A stretch of 29,687 nt of DNA from Syntrophaceae bacterium UBA2280 (lineage in GTDB: Bacteria > Desulfobacterota > Syntrophia > Syntrophales > Smithellaceae): the NCBI GenBank assembly GCA_002347685.1, contig DDWS01000025.1, positions 1 to 29,687 of the forward strand, given 5' to 3'. Shown one piece after another: positions 7,053 to 15,386 of this stretch; the first letter of the stretch is position 1; each line of letters starts with the position of its first letter. The notes under the pieces are model-generated. The model ran no database searches. It was given only the letters and a program-made list of their open reading frames with translations, and was not told where the DNA came from. The position numbers and the translations under genes are program-made.

Positions 7053-8513
7053 TCAGAATTGAGGCGCCGTGTCCGGCAATAATGCGGAATCGATGCCTTC
7101 ACACAGTGCGTTGTTCACCGTCAGGTTGCCCTGACCATCCAGCGTCACGGTCCAGATGGTGTCGTAATCATTCTGCGGCCAGGATAACGGCAAAACCGGA
7201 ACAGTACCGCCATAGCTCGAAATCAGGTAAGTGACGAGCGGTGGCAAATGTTCACGCTCCCACGCCAGCAGAACGGTTTGATTGGATAGATGGCCGCCGG
7301 TAAAAAGAAAGTCATAGGTGGCCCTGGCCACGGCCGGATCGGTCGCCGCTCCAATATAGAAGCTCGCGATCAGCTTATAGGGCAAATTGTTGGCAATGGC
7401 ATAAGGCAGCACCGTTAAAGAGGGCCTGACATAGGAAACTCTGAAGTCAGCCGCCAGAGCAAATGACTGCGCGGGATCGATGGAATAAACTTTCGTGGGA
7501 CTGGGTTGGCCCCGCAAAGCCTTGGGCAAAACATCAGGAAGGGCCAGCGCGCGCCATTGACCGGCACCCACATAGTTGCCGTCTTCAAAATGACTTGTCG
7601 GATGCGCATCCACATGCCGGATCAGATAAACGGTTTGGCTGGTGTTCACGCCCGCCGGAACGACAACGCCGTTCACTCCTGTGGTTCGTGTGATGCTGAA
7701 ATAGCTCTGCTTGGTGCAGGAAGCTGCGGCCACAGGCTTCGGCAGGACCGGGTAGGTGGCAGGCGGGTTCAGTTTGCTGTCCAGCGTAACCAGCCTTGCC
7801 TTTCCAGACGGCGGGATGGATATCGCATAGACAATGTTTGGCCCGCTATAGGTTGCCGGAAGATTCAGGTTATAGCCGTGAAAAGTGTTAATATCGGTCA
7901 TGAGCGCGCTGATGGTTTCCCAGGGTGCTGAGAAGACATGAAAGCCCGGGACGTTGGCGGTGATAATACGGGTTGCCAGAGCAAGATTGTTTCCGTTCAC
8001 ATCGTTGAAAGTCAGCCCCTGAGCGCCGGGGATGTATGGCTTCGGCTCAACAACCCCGGCGGGCAAAGACCCCGGAGCATAAGCCGCATTGATCGGGTAA
8101 CTGTTGGCGGTGGTCCCTCGCACGGTGATCTGGTTTTGCAGGGCAAATGGCTGAATGTACCCGATGGCCACCATATCGGGATAGTGGTTTGCGGTTTGCA
8201 GATGCGTCATCGGAGCGAGCACGTAAATACCGGTTACGTTGTTTGTCCGCAGCACATGCCTTTTAAGGTAGGTGGCCATGCTCAGCGAGCGCTGCAGTCC
8301 CTGAGGGGTGAGGTTTGCCGTGTTCGGATGGATGTCGCCTTCCGCGTGATGAGCCAAGTCCGGACTGACCACGAAGATCAGATTCATGTTGCTGGCGGAA
8401 AGTGGCGTGTTTGCGTAAAGACTGGCATTGGAGAAGCCTTTGCAGCCTGCAAGCAGCATCAAAGAAAGAACCAGGAACAGCGATCCTGAAATGAAATATC
8501 TTTTCATATTCAT
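7053..8513 (-). CDS. Lipoprotein with histidine-phosphatase-like domain(s)
   Basis: About 486 residues from ATG 8513; in-frame ATGs at 8531 and 8507 are alternatives, since no strong ribosome binding site decides. A signal peptide ends at lipobox LAGC (Cys24, followed by Lys). The C-terminal half has the hallmark of the histidine phosphatase superfamily, TVYLIRHVDAHP, at about residues 294-305, followed by Q-W-RALALPDVL. The canonical RHG is RHV here. The N-terminal half has a similar layout (FVVSPDLAHHAEGD, then LTPQGLQRSLSMATYL), suggesting two tandem domains, the first without the Arg-His motif. Active or degenerate status is unclear. The neighbours on the same strand are an acid phosphatase lipoprotein upstream and the TRAP receptor downstream. 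Confidence 0.65.
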   Translation of the reverse strand: MNMKRYFISGSLFLVLSLMLLAGCKGFSNASLYANTPLSASNMNLIFVVSPDLAHHAEGDIHPNTANLTPQGLQRSLSMATYLKRHVLRTNNVTGIYVLAPMTHLQTANHYPDMVAIGYIQPFALQNQITVRGTTANSYPINAAYAPGSLPAGVVEPKPYIPGAQGLTFNDVNGNNLALATRIITANVPGFHVFSAPWETISALMTDINTFHGYNLNLPATYSGPNIVYAISIPPSGKARLVTLDSKLNPPATYPVLPKPVAAASCTKQSYFSITRTTGVNGVVVPAGVNTSQTVYLIRHVDAHPTSHFEDGNYVGAGQWRALALPDVLPKALRGQPSPTKVYSIDPAQSFALAADFRVSYVRPSLTVLPYAIANNLPYKLIASFYIGAATDPAVARATYDFLFTGGHLSNQTVLLAWEREHLPPLVTYLISSYGGTVPVLPLSWPQNDYDTIWTVTLDGQGNLTVNNALCEGIDSALLPDTAPQF

Positions 8514-8597
8514 ATAATTTTTCTTCTTCATTCTTATTAATTCAGACCATCGCACAGCAGGTGGACAAACTTAGACGGTTTCTCTTCATTTCACTGC

Positions 8598-9452
8598 TCA
8601 TTGGGCCAATGACGGTTTTATGGCGAGCGCCGCGGCTTCCGCATTGCAGTCGCGTGTGGGCTTAAGGCCCTTTTTGCGAGCGGCGGCAAGCTCGGCCCTG
8701 GCAGATTCCAGATCAGCCAGAAACGCCGGATCTGCGTGCAGCCGGGCTACAGCACCGGCAGCGATGACACGGCCCTGAACAACGTCGCTGTGCCAATGAG
8801 CGTTGCAGACATTGCGACTCTCACCAAAAGCCAGGCCGCGCGCCAGGATGGCATTGGTCTGGCCCGGCGAAATCTCGGAAAGGATCAGTGCCCAACCCCA
8901 ACCGGCTGCCGTATGTCCGGACGGATAAGAACCGTCCTTTTCCAGAGAGGCTCTGTCATTCGGCGTACAGATGGGTTCATTATTCCACAAAAATGGGCGC
9001 GTGCGCTGGTAGTGGGTTTTTGCGGCGTAGGTAGAATGCCCCACATCGGTCAGGGTTCGGCGCAGCAGCATATACAAATGCGGCGTATCCGCTTCGGTGA
9101 TTGGGGCGTTCAATGCGCAGGAAAATGTGCCGGCCGCGTGGGGAAATGACAGGTCGGCGTCAGACGTTGCGAGTAACCAGCGTTGTGTATCGCGAAGTGT
9201 TAAACTTCTCTTACTGATGTCTTCATCTTGATCCCTGGCGGTTGAACCCATGGCAGGCGGAGGTGGAAGCAAGGCAAGGCTGTTCGGGTGCGATTCAAGC
9301 GGCAGATAGCCCTGGAGTAAGCCCGGCATAAACTCAGGCACCAAAGCCGGTTTGTTCGGGCGATCGGGGCCTGCACAACCTGTAATCATTGCAATGATCA
9401 CCAGGGCCGGTAAAATTCTGCCCCAGCTACTTCTGTTCGTAGCGTTCACCAT
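8598..9452 (-). CDS. Class A nonspecific acid phosphatase (PAP2 fold), lipoprotein
   Basis: 284 residues from ATG 9452, preceded by AAAGGAG; a GTG at 9470 overlaps that ribosome binding site and is unlikely. The signal peptide ends at lipobox ITGC (Cys26). The full bacterial class A / PAP2 signature is present: K145-x6-R152P153, PSGH at 177-180, then S212R213-x5-H219-x3-D223. The catalytic His residues are H180 and H219. Such enzymes dephosphorylate organic phosphomonoesters in the periplasm. The family is often soluble, so the lipid anchor is a local feature. The gap to the next gene downstream (stop 8598 to 8513) is about 85 nt, so co-transcription is plausible. Confidence 0.93.
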   Translation of the reverse strand: MVNATNRSSWGRILPALVIIAMITGCAGPDRPNKPALVPEFMPGLLQGYLPLESHPNSLALLPPPPAMGSTARDQDEDISKRSLTLRDTQRWLLATSDADLSFPHAAGTFSCALNAPITEADTPHLYMLLRRTLTDVGHSTYAAKTHYQRTRPFLWNNEPICTPNDRASLEKDGSYPSGHTAAGWGWALILSEISPGQTNAILARGLAFGESRNVCNAHWHSDVVQGRVIAAGAVARLHADPAFLADLESARAELAAARKKGLKPTRDCNAEAAALAIKPSLAQ

Positions 9453-9513
9453 GATACAATCTCCTTTCACAGGCCTGAATGAATACCTTTTCTTTTGGCG
9501 ATCCTAAAGGACG

Positions 9514-10044
9514 TCACTGCCCTTCATACGGGGTTGACGTTGGTTTGTTGCTTCGACCGCCGAAAAACAGGTGGTTAATTTTTTCTCTGCCGAGAACGCG
9601 GATCAGTTCCCGCAAGGTGCAAAACATCAGGAAGAGCACGGCCAGCCACATCTGCAAAAGCCAGAAGTGAGGCCAAACCACTTCCGCCCATAGATGCCGG
9701 TTGGCTTCCATCAGGCCTTCGTGCTTGCGAAGAAAGTGAACGAGTTGATCAAGATAACCGACCACAAGCGCGGCCAGAAAATAAAGAAGGCTTTTCCAGA
9801 GCGTATTATAGATCAGCGGCCGGTCGGGGAATTGGTTTATAAAAGGTAGCTTGTCCACCATCAGCACCACTTTGCCGACAAGGATCCCGCCAACAACCGC
9901 CGTGCCAAAACCTGTCCAGGAGATTTGATACTCGCTGAGAATCATCCGTTTGGTGGTCAGGATGAGGATGAAGGCAATGAAGAAAAAAATTATCGGAGGG
10001 AGAAGTTCAAAAAAATCCTTCTTAGCGGCTTTTAACAGTTTCAT
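9514..10044 (-). CDS. Small inner-membrane protein of unknown function
   Basis: 176 residues. ATG 10044 is preceded by GAGG about 6 nt upstream. Four hydrophobic helices are visible (about residues 14-31, 44-63, 84-103 and 126-146), with an amphipathic, Arg-rich segment and a hydrophilic C-terminal tail (GGRSNKPTSTPYEGQ). I do not recognise a characterised family. It is transcribed in the same direction as the flanking phosphatase genes, 61 nt upstream of the acid phosphatase start, so it may share a transcript with it. A long hairpin separates it from the metallophosphoesterase gene, so it may start a new unit. Confidence 0.75.
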   Translation of the reverse strand: MKLLKAAKKDFFELLPPIIFFFIAFILILTTKRMILSEYQISWTGFGTAVVGGILVGKVVLMVDKLPFINQFPDRPLIYNTLWKSLLYFLAALVVGYLDQLVHFLRKHEGLMEANRHLWAEVVWPHFWLLQMWLAVLFLMFCTLRELIRVLGREKINHLFFGGRSNKPTSTPYEGQ

Positions 10045-10087
10045 GGCTGGCCTCTATATCCGATTAAGAGCTTCAAGCCTGTATTCT

Positions 10088-10138
10088 CGAAAAAAGGCTC
10101 AACTTGCAGTGTTTCTCTGCTTGTTGAACCTTTTTTCG
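10088..10138 (-). terminator. Long stem-loop terminator, works on either strand
   Basis: The arms are 22 nt each with three mismatches and a 7-nt loop. They begin CGAAAAAAGG and end CCTTTTTTCG, so a T-run follows the GC-containing core on either strand. It lies 44 nt past the stop of the metallophosphoesterase gene (10182) and upstream of the membrane protein at 10044, and probably separates the two transcripts. Confidence 0.7.
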
Positions 10139-10181
10139 CTCATATCATCCGGTTGCCCTCGTCATTAACTTCGCAGACGGC

Positions 10182-12314
10182 TTACGGGAACAGGGTCTGC
10201 AAATGGGCTTTCATCTCCAGGCTCAATGGCTTGTAGAGCTTGGCGTTGTAAGAGGCATTGTACGGAATCCCTTTATCGGTCAGATCCACAAACTGGATAG
10301 ACGGGTCTCTGAAATTGCTGTCTCCGGCCTGGGGCTGAGTTTGGATACCACCTTGTGGCCGGGTTGGATCCATGGTCGGCAAAGGATCCCCCGGGACTAG
10401 TTCAGCATAGTTGATTGGATTCCCCTTCAACTGACTCTGGAGAATCTGCTGCGTTGCAATGGCATACTTTCGCGATGTAGCCGCGGGTGTTCCCGCTTTG
10501 ACCGCCGTATCCACATTAATCGCCTCAATTGAAATGGTGTAGTCACTGTTTAGATAAATTTCAAAGGTGCGGAACTGCTGCGGGAAATCACGAAGTGACG
10601 AGGTTTCCACCTGCCAGAAGCCCTTTTCAGGCGCACCCGCCCGATCAGGCGATACAAAAGCTTTCACAGTATTGACATGACGATGGCCGGCAATCCACAT
10701 CAGCAGGTTCGTCGCGTTCTGAAGGGTTGAAATCAGCTCCGTGATCGTGCAGGCATTTGTGGTTGTGGTCGATGCATCACCATGGGCGCCAAGCCACCAT
10801 TCCAGTTCGGTACCGATATTGGTCACACAGATCGGGATATGGCAGGCAATGATCATCAGCTGATTGGCGGTCTGACCATCTGCCAGTTCGGCTTGCAGCC
10901 AGGCCCAGCGTGTTTCGTCAAGAAAGCCGTGTCCATGGATATCGACTGAACCGTCGTCTTCTCTCTGCGTGTCGTCCAGAACGATGACCTTGAGCGGCAC
11001 ATCCGCCTTGGGCACAAAACTGTAACAGGCAAACCCGGCTCTTTCGTCGACCGGAACCAGGGCATAATTCGGGTTGGATGAAACCAGATTAAAACCATGG
11101 CCTGAAGGGCTGGTCTCCGTGTTGAAAAATTCCTGAATCCATTCCGCTCTATGCAGTGAGCGGCGCTTGGGATCGGCAACCACCTGGGGAGGTGCATCAT
11201 ACTCATCAATGGCACCCCCGTGGATGATTCTCCCGTAAGGGGAGGTGCCGTCGATCACGCCCTGGTAAAATCTTGCATCCGGATCATTCATGCGGTTCAC
11301 GTCGATATTGGCCGGGAAGTTGGTGGTCGGGATGAGCAGTTTATTCGACACGGACCAGACCGTATCTCCGATGTATGATCCATCAAGTCCGTTCTCATAG
11401 ACAGGAAACGATCCGATCATGAAGTGGTCATGGTTGCCAAGGGTCTGATAGAACGGGATCGATTTGTTCAGCCCCGCCGCCTTAAACTTTTTCTGAAAAT
11501 CAGTGGTGGTAGCGCCGCGATGGTCGCCGGAGCTAGGCTCGATGACCTTGCCGTCAATGATGTCCAGATACCACCGAAGTTCATTGTACATTGTCGTGTT
11601 ACAGACATCCCCCAGTGAAATGAAGAAATCAAAAGGATCTTGCCTGTGCAGCGCATTGGCCGTCTGGATGGCAGCGTCAAACACCTGGGGGGTGTACATC
11701 ATGACCCCCGAATAGATGGAGCTGTTTTGCCCGGCGTAGCCCGGAAGACTTTGCTGGACCCAGATCAACTGATTGGGCGCTTCCTTATCGGTCAGATGGA
11801 TATCCGTCATGGCAAAAAAGTTCAAAAATCTTTCTTTTTGCGTCACGGATGCAGCCGTGAAGCTGTCCGGCATGAGATCCGTGCGCGTCATGAGCGGAAG
11901 GGGCCAGTTCACATAGATCCACTGCCCGTAGCCCAGTCCGTCATAGTCTGGAATCCGGCTCAATTGAGCCCAGGTCAGCGCGGTGCCGCCATTGGGGCTC
12001 GACGGCGGAAACGATGGATCTCCCGGCTGTGGCATATAACCAGGAGGGGGTGCCTCGGAGGCCGTAATAAAGGGAAACGATATCATCCGCTCGGTCGTTT
12101 TAACCACCGTGGAATCAATCGGGTATCCCGCGACCTGTGGAACGGCGCTGTCATTATCGCTGCCGCATCCCTGAGCCAGCGAGCCTAAAGAAAGGACGGC
12201 GACCGTCCCGGCGGAATATTTTATGAAATTACGGCGAGTTAATCCCTCGCGATGCTTCGTTAACCACTCCCCTGCTTTGGACAAGGGATGGTCTTCCTTC
12301 TTTTCTGTTGTCAT
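10182..12314 (-). CDS. Tat-exported metallophosphoesterase lipoprotein (TIGR03768/RPA4764-like)
   Basis: 710 residues. A cytosolic leader is followed by TRRNFIK (residues 26-32), a twin-arginine motif, and a hydrophobic stretch ending in AQGC (Cys50). This makes it a Tat substrate that is also lipidated. The calcineurin-like metal motifs occur in order: TDIH (D171, H173), LGD (D236), GNHD (294-297 region), an ACHIP His, and GHRHVN. All dinuclear-metal ligands are present, so it should be an active phosphoesterase. The architecture resembles TIGR03768 family proteins; those I know are shorter, and this one has long insertions around the active site. The ATG at 12314 is preceded by GAGAGGA about 9 nt upstream. 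The next gene upstream on the same strand is the transglutaminase-like lipoprotein, 200 nt away. Confidence 0.88.
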   Translation of the reverse strand: MTTEKKEDHPLSKAGEWLTKHREGLTRRNFIKYSAGTVAVLSLGSLAQGCGSDNDSAVPQVAGYPIDSTVVKTTERMISFPFITASEAPPPGYMPQPGDPSFPPSSPNGGTALTWAQLSRIPDYDGLGYGQWIYVNWPLPLMTRTDLMPDSFTAASVTQKERFLNFFAMTDIHLTDKEAPNQLIWVQQSLPGYAGQNSSIYSGVMMYTPQVFDAAIQTANALHRQDPFDFFISLGDVCNTTMYNELRWYLDIIDGKVIEPSSGDHRGATTTDFQKKFKAAGLNKSIPFYQTLGNHDHFMIGSFPVYENGLDGSYIGDTVWSVSNKLLIPTTNFPANIDVNRMNDPDARFYQGVIDGTSPYGRIIHGGAIDEYDAPPQVVADPKRRSLHRAEWIQEFFNTETSPSGHGFNLVSSNPNYALVPVDERAGFACYSFVPKADVPLKVIVLDDTQREDDGSVDIHGHGFLDETRWAWLQAELADGQTANQLMIIACHIPICVTNIGTELEWWLGAHGDASTTTTNACTITELISTLQNATNLLMWIAGHRHVNTVKAFVSPDRAGAPEKGFWQVETSSLRDFPQQFRTFEIYLNSDYTISIEAINVDTAVKAGTPAATSRKYAIATQQILQSQLKGNPINYAELVPGDPLPTMDPTRPQGGIQTQPQAGDSNFRDPSIQFVDLTDKGIPYNASYNAKLYKPLSLEMKAHLQTLFP

Positions 12315-12400
12315 GCTTTTTTGTCCTCTCTACTTTTGTTTTCTAATTCCGAATACTTCTGTCTTTAGTCCGTTTGTCGGATGGAAAAATGTTCACCAGA

Positions 12401-12413
12401 TGAGCACTGCTCA
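12401..12413. promoter_or_regulatory. Short palindrome upstream of the metallophosphoesterase gene
   Basis: TGAGCA-c-TGCTCA is a perfect 6+6 palindrome 87 nt upstream of the start at 12314, in the 200-nt gap to the next gene. It could be an operator. No matching copy was noticed elsewhere in the window. Confidence 0.25.
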
Positions 12414-12515
12414 AAGCGGACAAGATGCCGGTCAAACTATGACAGAGATCGGCTTTATCCGCTAAATACTTTAATGCCCGATCATCATGCCAAGGATCAA
12501 GTTTGGATCGACCCC

Positions 12516-14006
12516 TTACGGCTTGGGAACAAATTGAATCTGGCAATAAGGCCAAATCACCTCTTCAGGGAAGCCGTCCATTTCATCGCACAGCAACGCC
12601 GGCATCTGCAGGGCCAGCGTCATGGCCGTAGGCTCTGCGGCGGGCGGAGAAAAAGGCGCATCTACATCTTTTTGCACGACCCAGCGGTAGGGATCGAGGC
12701 TACCAAATAAATAATCCTTGTAGGCCTGTTTTTCTTGCGGCGTCAGTTCCGGCAGGTAGTTGGCAATTTGTGCTACGGAGGTATCCACGGGAACCCAGCC
12801 GTAGTTGGGCAGATAGAATTCTGCCCAGAAATGACCGCCTTCCATGCCGGGAAATAGCTGGTAGCCTCCGGTTGCGCGCGCGGGGATGCCCAGCGACGCG
12901 CACAGCGCGGCAAAATACATGCTTTGCGCGCCGCAGTCTCCATAGCCGTGTTCGTGAACGTAAACGGATGCGGGGATATTCAGTGATTCAATCGCTCCAT
13001 ACGGCATGTGGCTGTAAGTGATCTGCTCGACGATATAGTCGTAAATCAGGCGCGCGGCGCGATAGGGATTTTGCTCTGAACCGACAATCTGCCTGGCTTT
13101 GTCGGCGATTTCCGGGGTGATGAAAATGTTTTTGCGCGAAGCGGTGAATTCGCGGTACAGGGCGCTGGAGGTGTCATGAGCGCCCACGTTCTCTGGGTCA
13201 ATTATAGTGAATCTTTGCTCGTAGCGCTTGAACTCAAACCGAATCTCAATGTGCAAATCGCCGGAAAGACCGGCCAGCGGCACTTCCAGATAAATGTCGC
13301 CTAAACCTCCGTCAATCGTTGCGGGCTGGACCACATAGTTTACGGGTTCAACCGAGATAATCTCCACCTCGGTTTGGGCATCGGTTGAAATGGGGACCGG
13401 CTGCCAGATTTTCAGCACACCTGCGGCAGGCAGCAGGTGTCGGGGAACCTGATAGGTTGCAACCGCCTCGTAGGCAATCGGATGGATATACGGCGAGCCC
13501 GACACAGGACCGGGAATACTGACAAAGGGTGCAATCGCCAAATAACCCACGCGGTTTCGGTCAATAAACCCGGGAAGCTGCTGCATCAACGCAAGGTCCA
13601 GATGCATGACCGTGTTCATAAAGTCACTATAGAAGTATCTTGTGCTCGCCATGTCGAGGTAGGCGATTCGGGATATCAGTTCATCGATCCGCTCGGAGGT
13701 GATGGTAAATGTTTGGGAAAGCGTGTCGCGAATATCCTGCTCGGTGGCCAAAAAATCCTGAACCACAAGAAAGGTTCTTTTCAAGCCGAGGCGGCAATCC
13801 CTGATCAGATTCTCATGGCCTTCCTGTCGCAGAAGGGGTAGCGCCTGCTGATAAAGGCTGAGGGCCGATACATAATCGCCTGCGGACTCCTTGCTTGTCG
13901 CCGCCAAATAAATATTCTGGCCGGGTGTTCGAACAACGTTTACAGACGAGCAAGCCACCGTCACAAGCGCCGTCAGCATCAGAATCCAAAGGTGTGTTTT
14001 TTTCAT
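12516..14006 (-). CDS. Transglutaminase-like (PF01841) lipoprotein
   Basis: 496 residues from ATG 14006, which has AGGAGAG about 8 nt upstream. An ATG at 14027 would place that site inside the gene. The signal peptide ends at lipobox TVAC (Cys19, followed by Ser-Ser). An N-terminal region of about 130 residues looks helical and TPR-like (LYQQALPLLRQEGHENLI). A beta-rich domain follows, then a transglutaminase core at about residues 300-415 with the full triad: GDCGAQS (C358), GGHFWAEF (H392) and VPVDTS (D408). Such domains act as cysteine proteases or amidases, or as cross-linkers in the envelope. The distance to the next gene (200 nt) makes a separate promoter possible. It is divergent from a truncated transporter gene at 14074. 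Confidence 0.88.
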   Translation of the reverse strand: MKKTHLWILMLTALVTVACSSVNVVRTPGQNIYLAATSKESAGDYVSALSLYQQALPLLRQEGHENLIRDCRLGLKRTFLVVQDFLATEQDIRDTLSQTFTITSERIDELISRIAYLDMASTRYFYSDFMNTVMHLDLALMQQLPGFIDRNRVGYLAIAPFVSIPGPVSGSPYIHPIAYEAVATYQVPRHLLPAAGVLKIWQPVPISTDAQTEVEIISVEPVNYVVQPATIDGGLGDIYLEVPLAGLSGDLHIEIRFEFKRYEQRFTIIDPENVGAHDTSSALYREFTASRKNIFITPEIADKARQIVGSEQNPYRAARLIYDYIVEQITYSHMPYGAIESLNIPASVYVHEHGYGDCGAQSMYFAALCASLGIPARATGGYQLFPGMEGGHFWAEFYLPNYGWVPVDTSVAQIANYLPELTPQEKQAYKDYLFGSLDPYRWVVQKDVDAPFSPPAAEPTAMTLALQMPALLCDEMDGFPEEVIWPYCQIQFVPKP

Positions 14007-14073
14007 GCCTTCAACTCTCCTATCCATTCAATAAGCTACTGCCTGACATTCGGCAAAAAAGGAAGAATACTTG

Positions 14074-14592
14074 ATGATCAGCCCCCGAGAAACCAAAGAG
14101 GCCGGCCCGCCACTTCACATATCGACCCTGCCTTCTGTGTTTGATACTATTCGCGGCGGCGCATGGCTGGGCATACTGTTCTTCGTTTTGTTTTTTATTG
14201 CCGCATTCAGTTCAAGTATATCAGGACTTAAAGTGATCATTGCCGCGGTTGCCGAAGAATTCAAAATTTCGGATATAAAAGCGTTTGCTGCCGTAATACT
14301 ACTGATGCTTGTCCTGGGTACCGCTTCAGCGATGAACTTCACGCCGCTACAATTAAATATTGCGGGCGAGCCGGTGCTTGATGTGATTGACCGTATCGCC
14401 GGAACCCAGGTGATTATTATCTCCGGTGTCCTCGGCGCATCGCTTTTCTACTGGTTTATTCCCCCGTTTCGGGTGCGGGCCGCCCTCGGTGTCAAATGCC
14501 GGTGGTGGGAATGGCGCATTTACCTTGTCGGACGCTTTCTCCCATTCGGTTTAATAGGGTGGCTGCTATTAACGCTTGTCATGGATCGATAG
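14074..14592 (+). pseudogene. C-terminal fragment of a Na+:neurotransmitter symporter (NSS/SNF) family transporter
   Basis: The 172 codons match the last third of NSS-family transporters: LPSVFDTI-GG-LGILFFVLFFIAAFSSSISGLKV (the conserved segment before and in helix 8), a later IAGT-VIIISGVLGASLFYWF helix and a final membrane segment. A full NSS protein has about 440-500 residues and 11-12 helices, so the N-terminal two thirds, including the Na+ and substrate sites of helix 1, are missing. The first ten residues are unrelated. AAGGAAG sits about 8 nt before ATG 14074 (TTG 14071 is the alternative start), so the fragment might still be translated. I call it a pseudogene because it lacks the transport core. 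Confidence 0.65.
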
Positions 14593-14644
14593 GAAGAGAG
14601 GAGCATTCAACTTGCAAGAAACAAATCTCGACGGGTGAATGATA

Positions 14645-14718
14645 TGGCTGAGGGGCAAGGGCTCGAACCTCGATTCACAGGGCCAGAACCTGTTGTCCTG
14701 CCTTTAGACGACCCCTCA
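14645..14718 (-). tRNA. tRNA-Gln (anticodon CTG)
   Basis: Reading the minus strand from 14718, the acceptor TGAGGGG pairs perfectly with CCCCTCA, followed by discriminator G and an encoded CCA (14647-14645). The anticodon stem ACAGG/CCTGT encloses the loop TTCTGGC, giving anticodon CTG for Gln codon CAG. The T-arm contains GGTTCGAGCC. Total length is 74 nt. Confidence 0.93.
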
Positions 14719-14794
14719 GCGCAGCAATCAAATTATGGTGACGGCAATTATTTTCCATCATGTTTTTCAACGCCATCTTTTCGCAATGGTCAAG

Positions 14795-15079
14795 TTAGAA
14801 AACAAATATCCTGTCTTCGGAACCGGCGTCGATACATGCTCCTTTGACAATAGCCTCGATTGTTGGTTCCACAAAATCTTCGTTGATGACTATGTCGAGC
14901 CGGACTTTATTCAGCAGGCCGCTTGTTTCCGCCAAACCATGGTAGATCTCCTGAACGTTTTTTTCCCGTCTCTGATCCACAGCGCTGGTGACCGTCATTA
15001 AATTCACTTCCACGGCCTCCAGTTCTTTTTTAACAGTTTCCAGTTTATGCGCTGGTATAATAGCAATGATAAAATTCAT
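14795..15079 (-). CDS. Shortened, diverged P-II family signalling protein
   Basis: 94 residues from ATG 15079, about 7 nt after GAGG; an ATG at 15085 overlaps that site. The fold is P-II: FIIAIIPAHKLETVKKELEAVEVNLMTVTSA matches the first beta-alpha-beta unit, VRLDIVINEDFVEPTIEAIVKGA the second, and DRIFVF the strand after the ATP loop. Compared with typical GlnB/GlnK (about 112 residues), the T-loop is changed (RREKNVQEIYHGLAETSG), the uridylylated Tyr51 position is not Tyr, and the protein ends at IFVF, lacking the C-terminal PVEEAVRIRT segment. The nucleotide site is therefore incomplete. It is divergent from amtB-glnK, with a sigma-54-like promoter, so it is likely part of the same nitrogen response. 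Confidence 0.75.
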   Translation of the reverse strand: MNFIIAIIPAHKLETVKKELEAVEVNLMTVTSAVDQRREKNVQEIYHGLAETSGLLNKVRLDIVINEDFVEPTIEAIVKGACIDAGSEDRIFVF

Positions 15080-15102
15080 TATCATACCTCGTCATTTTCT
15101 TC

Positions 15103-15117
15103 GCAAGAATGGTGCCG
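15103..15117 (-). promoter_or_regulatory. Sigma-54-like promoter of the diverged P-II gene
   Basis: On the minus strand the sequence is cGGCAC-CATTC-TTGC, matching the consensus TGGCAC-N5-TTGC at all but the first base, with the essential GG (-24) and GC (-12) at correct spacing. Transcription would begin near 15091, leaving a leader of about 12 nt that just includes the GAGG ribosome binding site before ATG 15079. Confidence 0.65.
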
Positions 15118-15180
15118 AGCCTGCTGATACTTTCGTAGTTATTGTAATTACTGATTTAATAAGAAGTGAAACCGTATGCC

Positions 15181-15267
15181 ATATTGGACAATATTGTGCT
15201 ATTTTTTAAAAGAAAAAACTAAAATTCGGGAAAGAATAGTAATATTCTGGTGGAGCTTACTTCACCA
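15181..15267. promoter_or_regulatory. Cluster of small inverted repeats between the divergent nitrogen genes
   Basis: Three perfect short palindromes lie between the two sigma-54-like promoters: ATATTG-ga-CAATAT (15181-15194), AGAATA-gtaa-TATTCT (about 15233-15248) and TGGTG-N10-CACCA (15248-15267). Sigma-54 promoters need upstream activator sites, and these are candidates. None is a clear NtrC consensus (GCAC...GTGC), so the activator is undetermined. Confidence 0.35.
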
Positions 15268-15370
15268 ATCGGCACAATTTTGTTTAAGCATCTATCAATT
15301 CGCACAAATATGAGCCTTCCTGATGAAGGATAGCTTTCATAACCTATTGTATTTAATCGTCAATATATCA

Positions 15371-15386
15371 TGGCAGGATAATTGCT
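15371..15386 (+). promoter_or_regulatory. Sigma-54-like promoter of amtB-glnK
   Basis: TGGCAG-GATAA-TTGCT matches TGGCAC-N5-TTGCW with one change (C to G in the -24 box). GG and GC have the correct 10-bp spacing. The start would be near 15397, 30 nt before ATG 15427. Nitrogen-regulated amtB operons of proteobacteria commonly use sigma-54 with NtrC. Confidence 0.7.

Noticed and set aside
14645..14718. Attachment site of an integrated element at tRNA-Gln
   Set aside because: No second copy of the tRNA 3' end and no integrase gene were seen within the window.
15233..15300. NtrC binding site upstream of amtB
   Set aside because: The inverted repeats found have GGTG...CACC or AT-rich arms, not the GCAC...GTGC form of NtrC sites, so I do not assign the activator.
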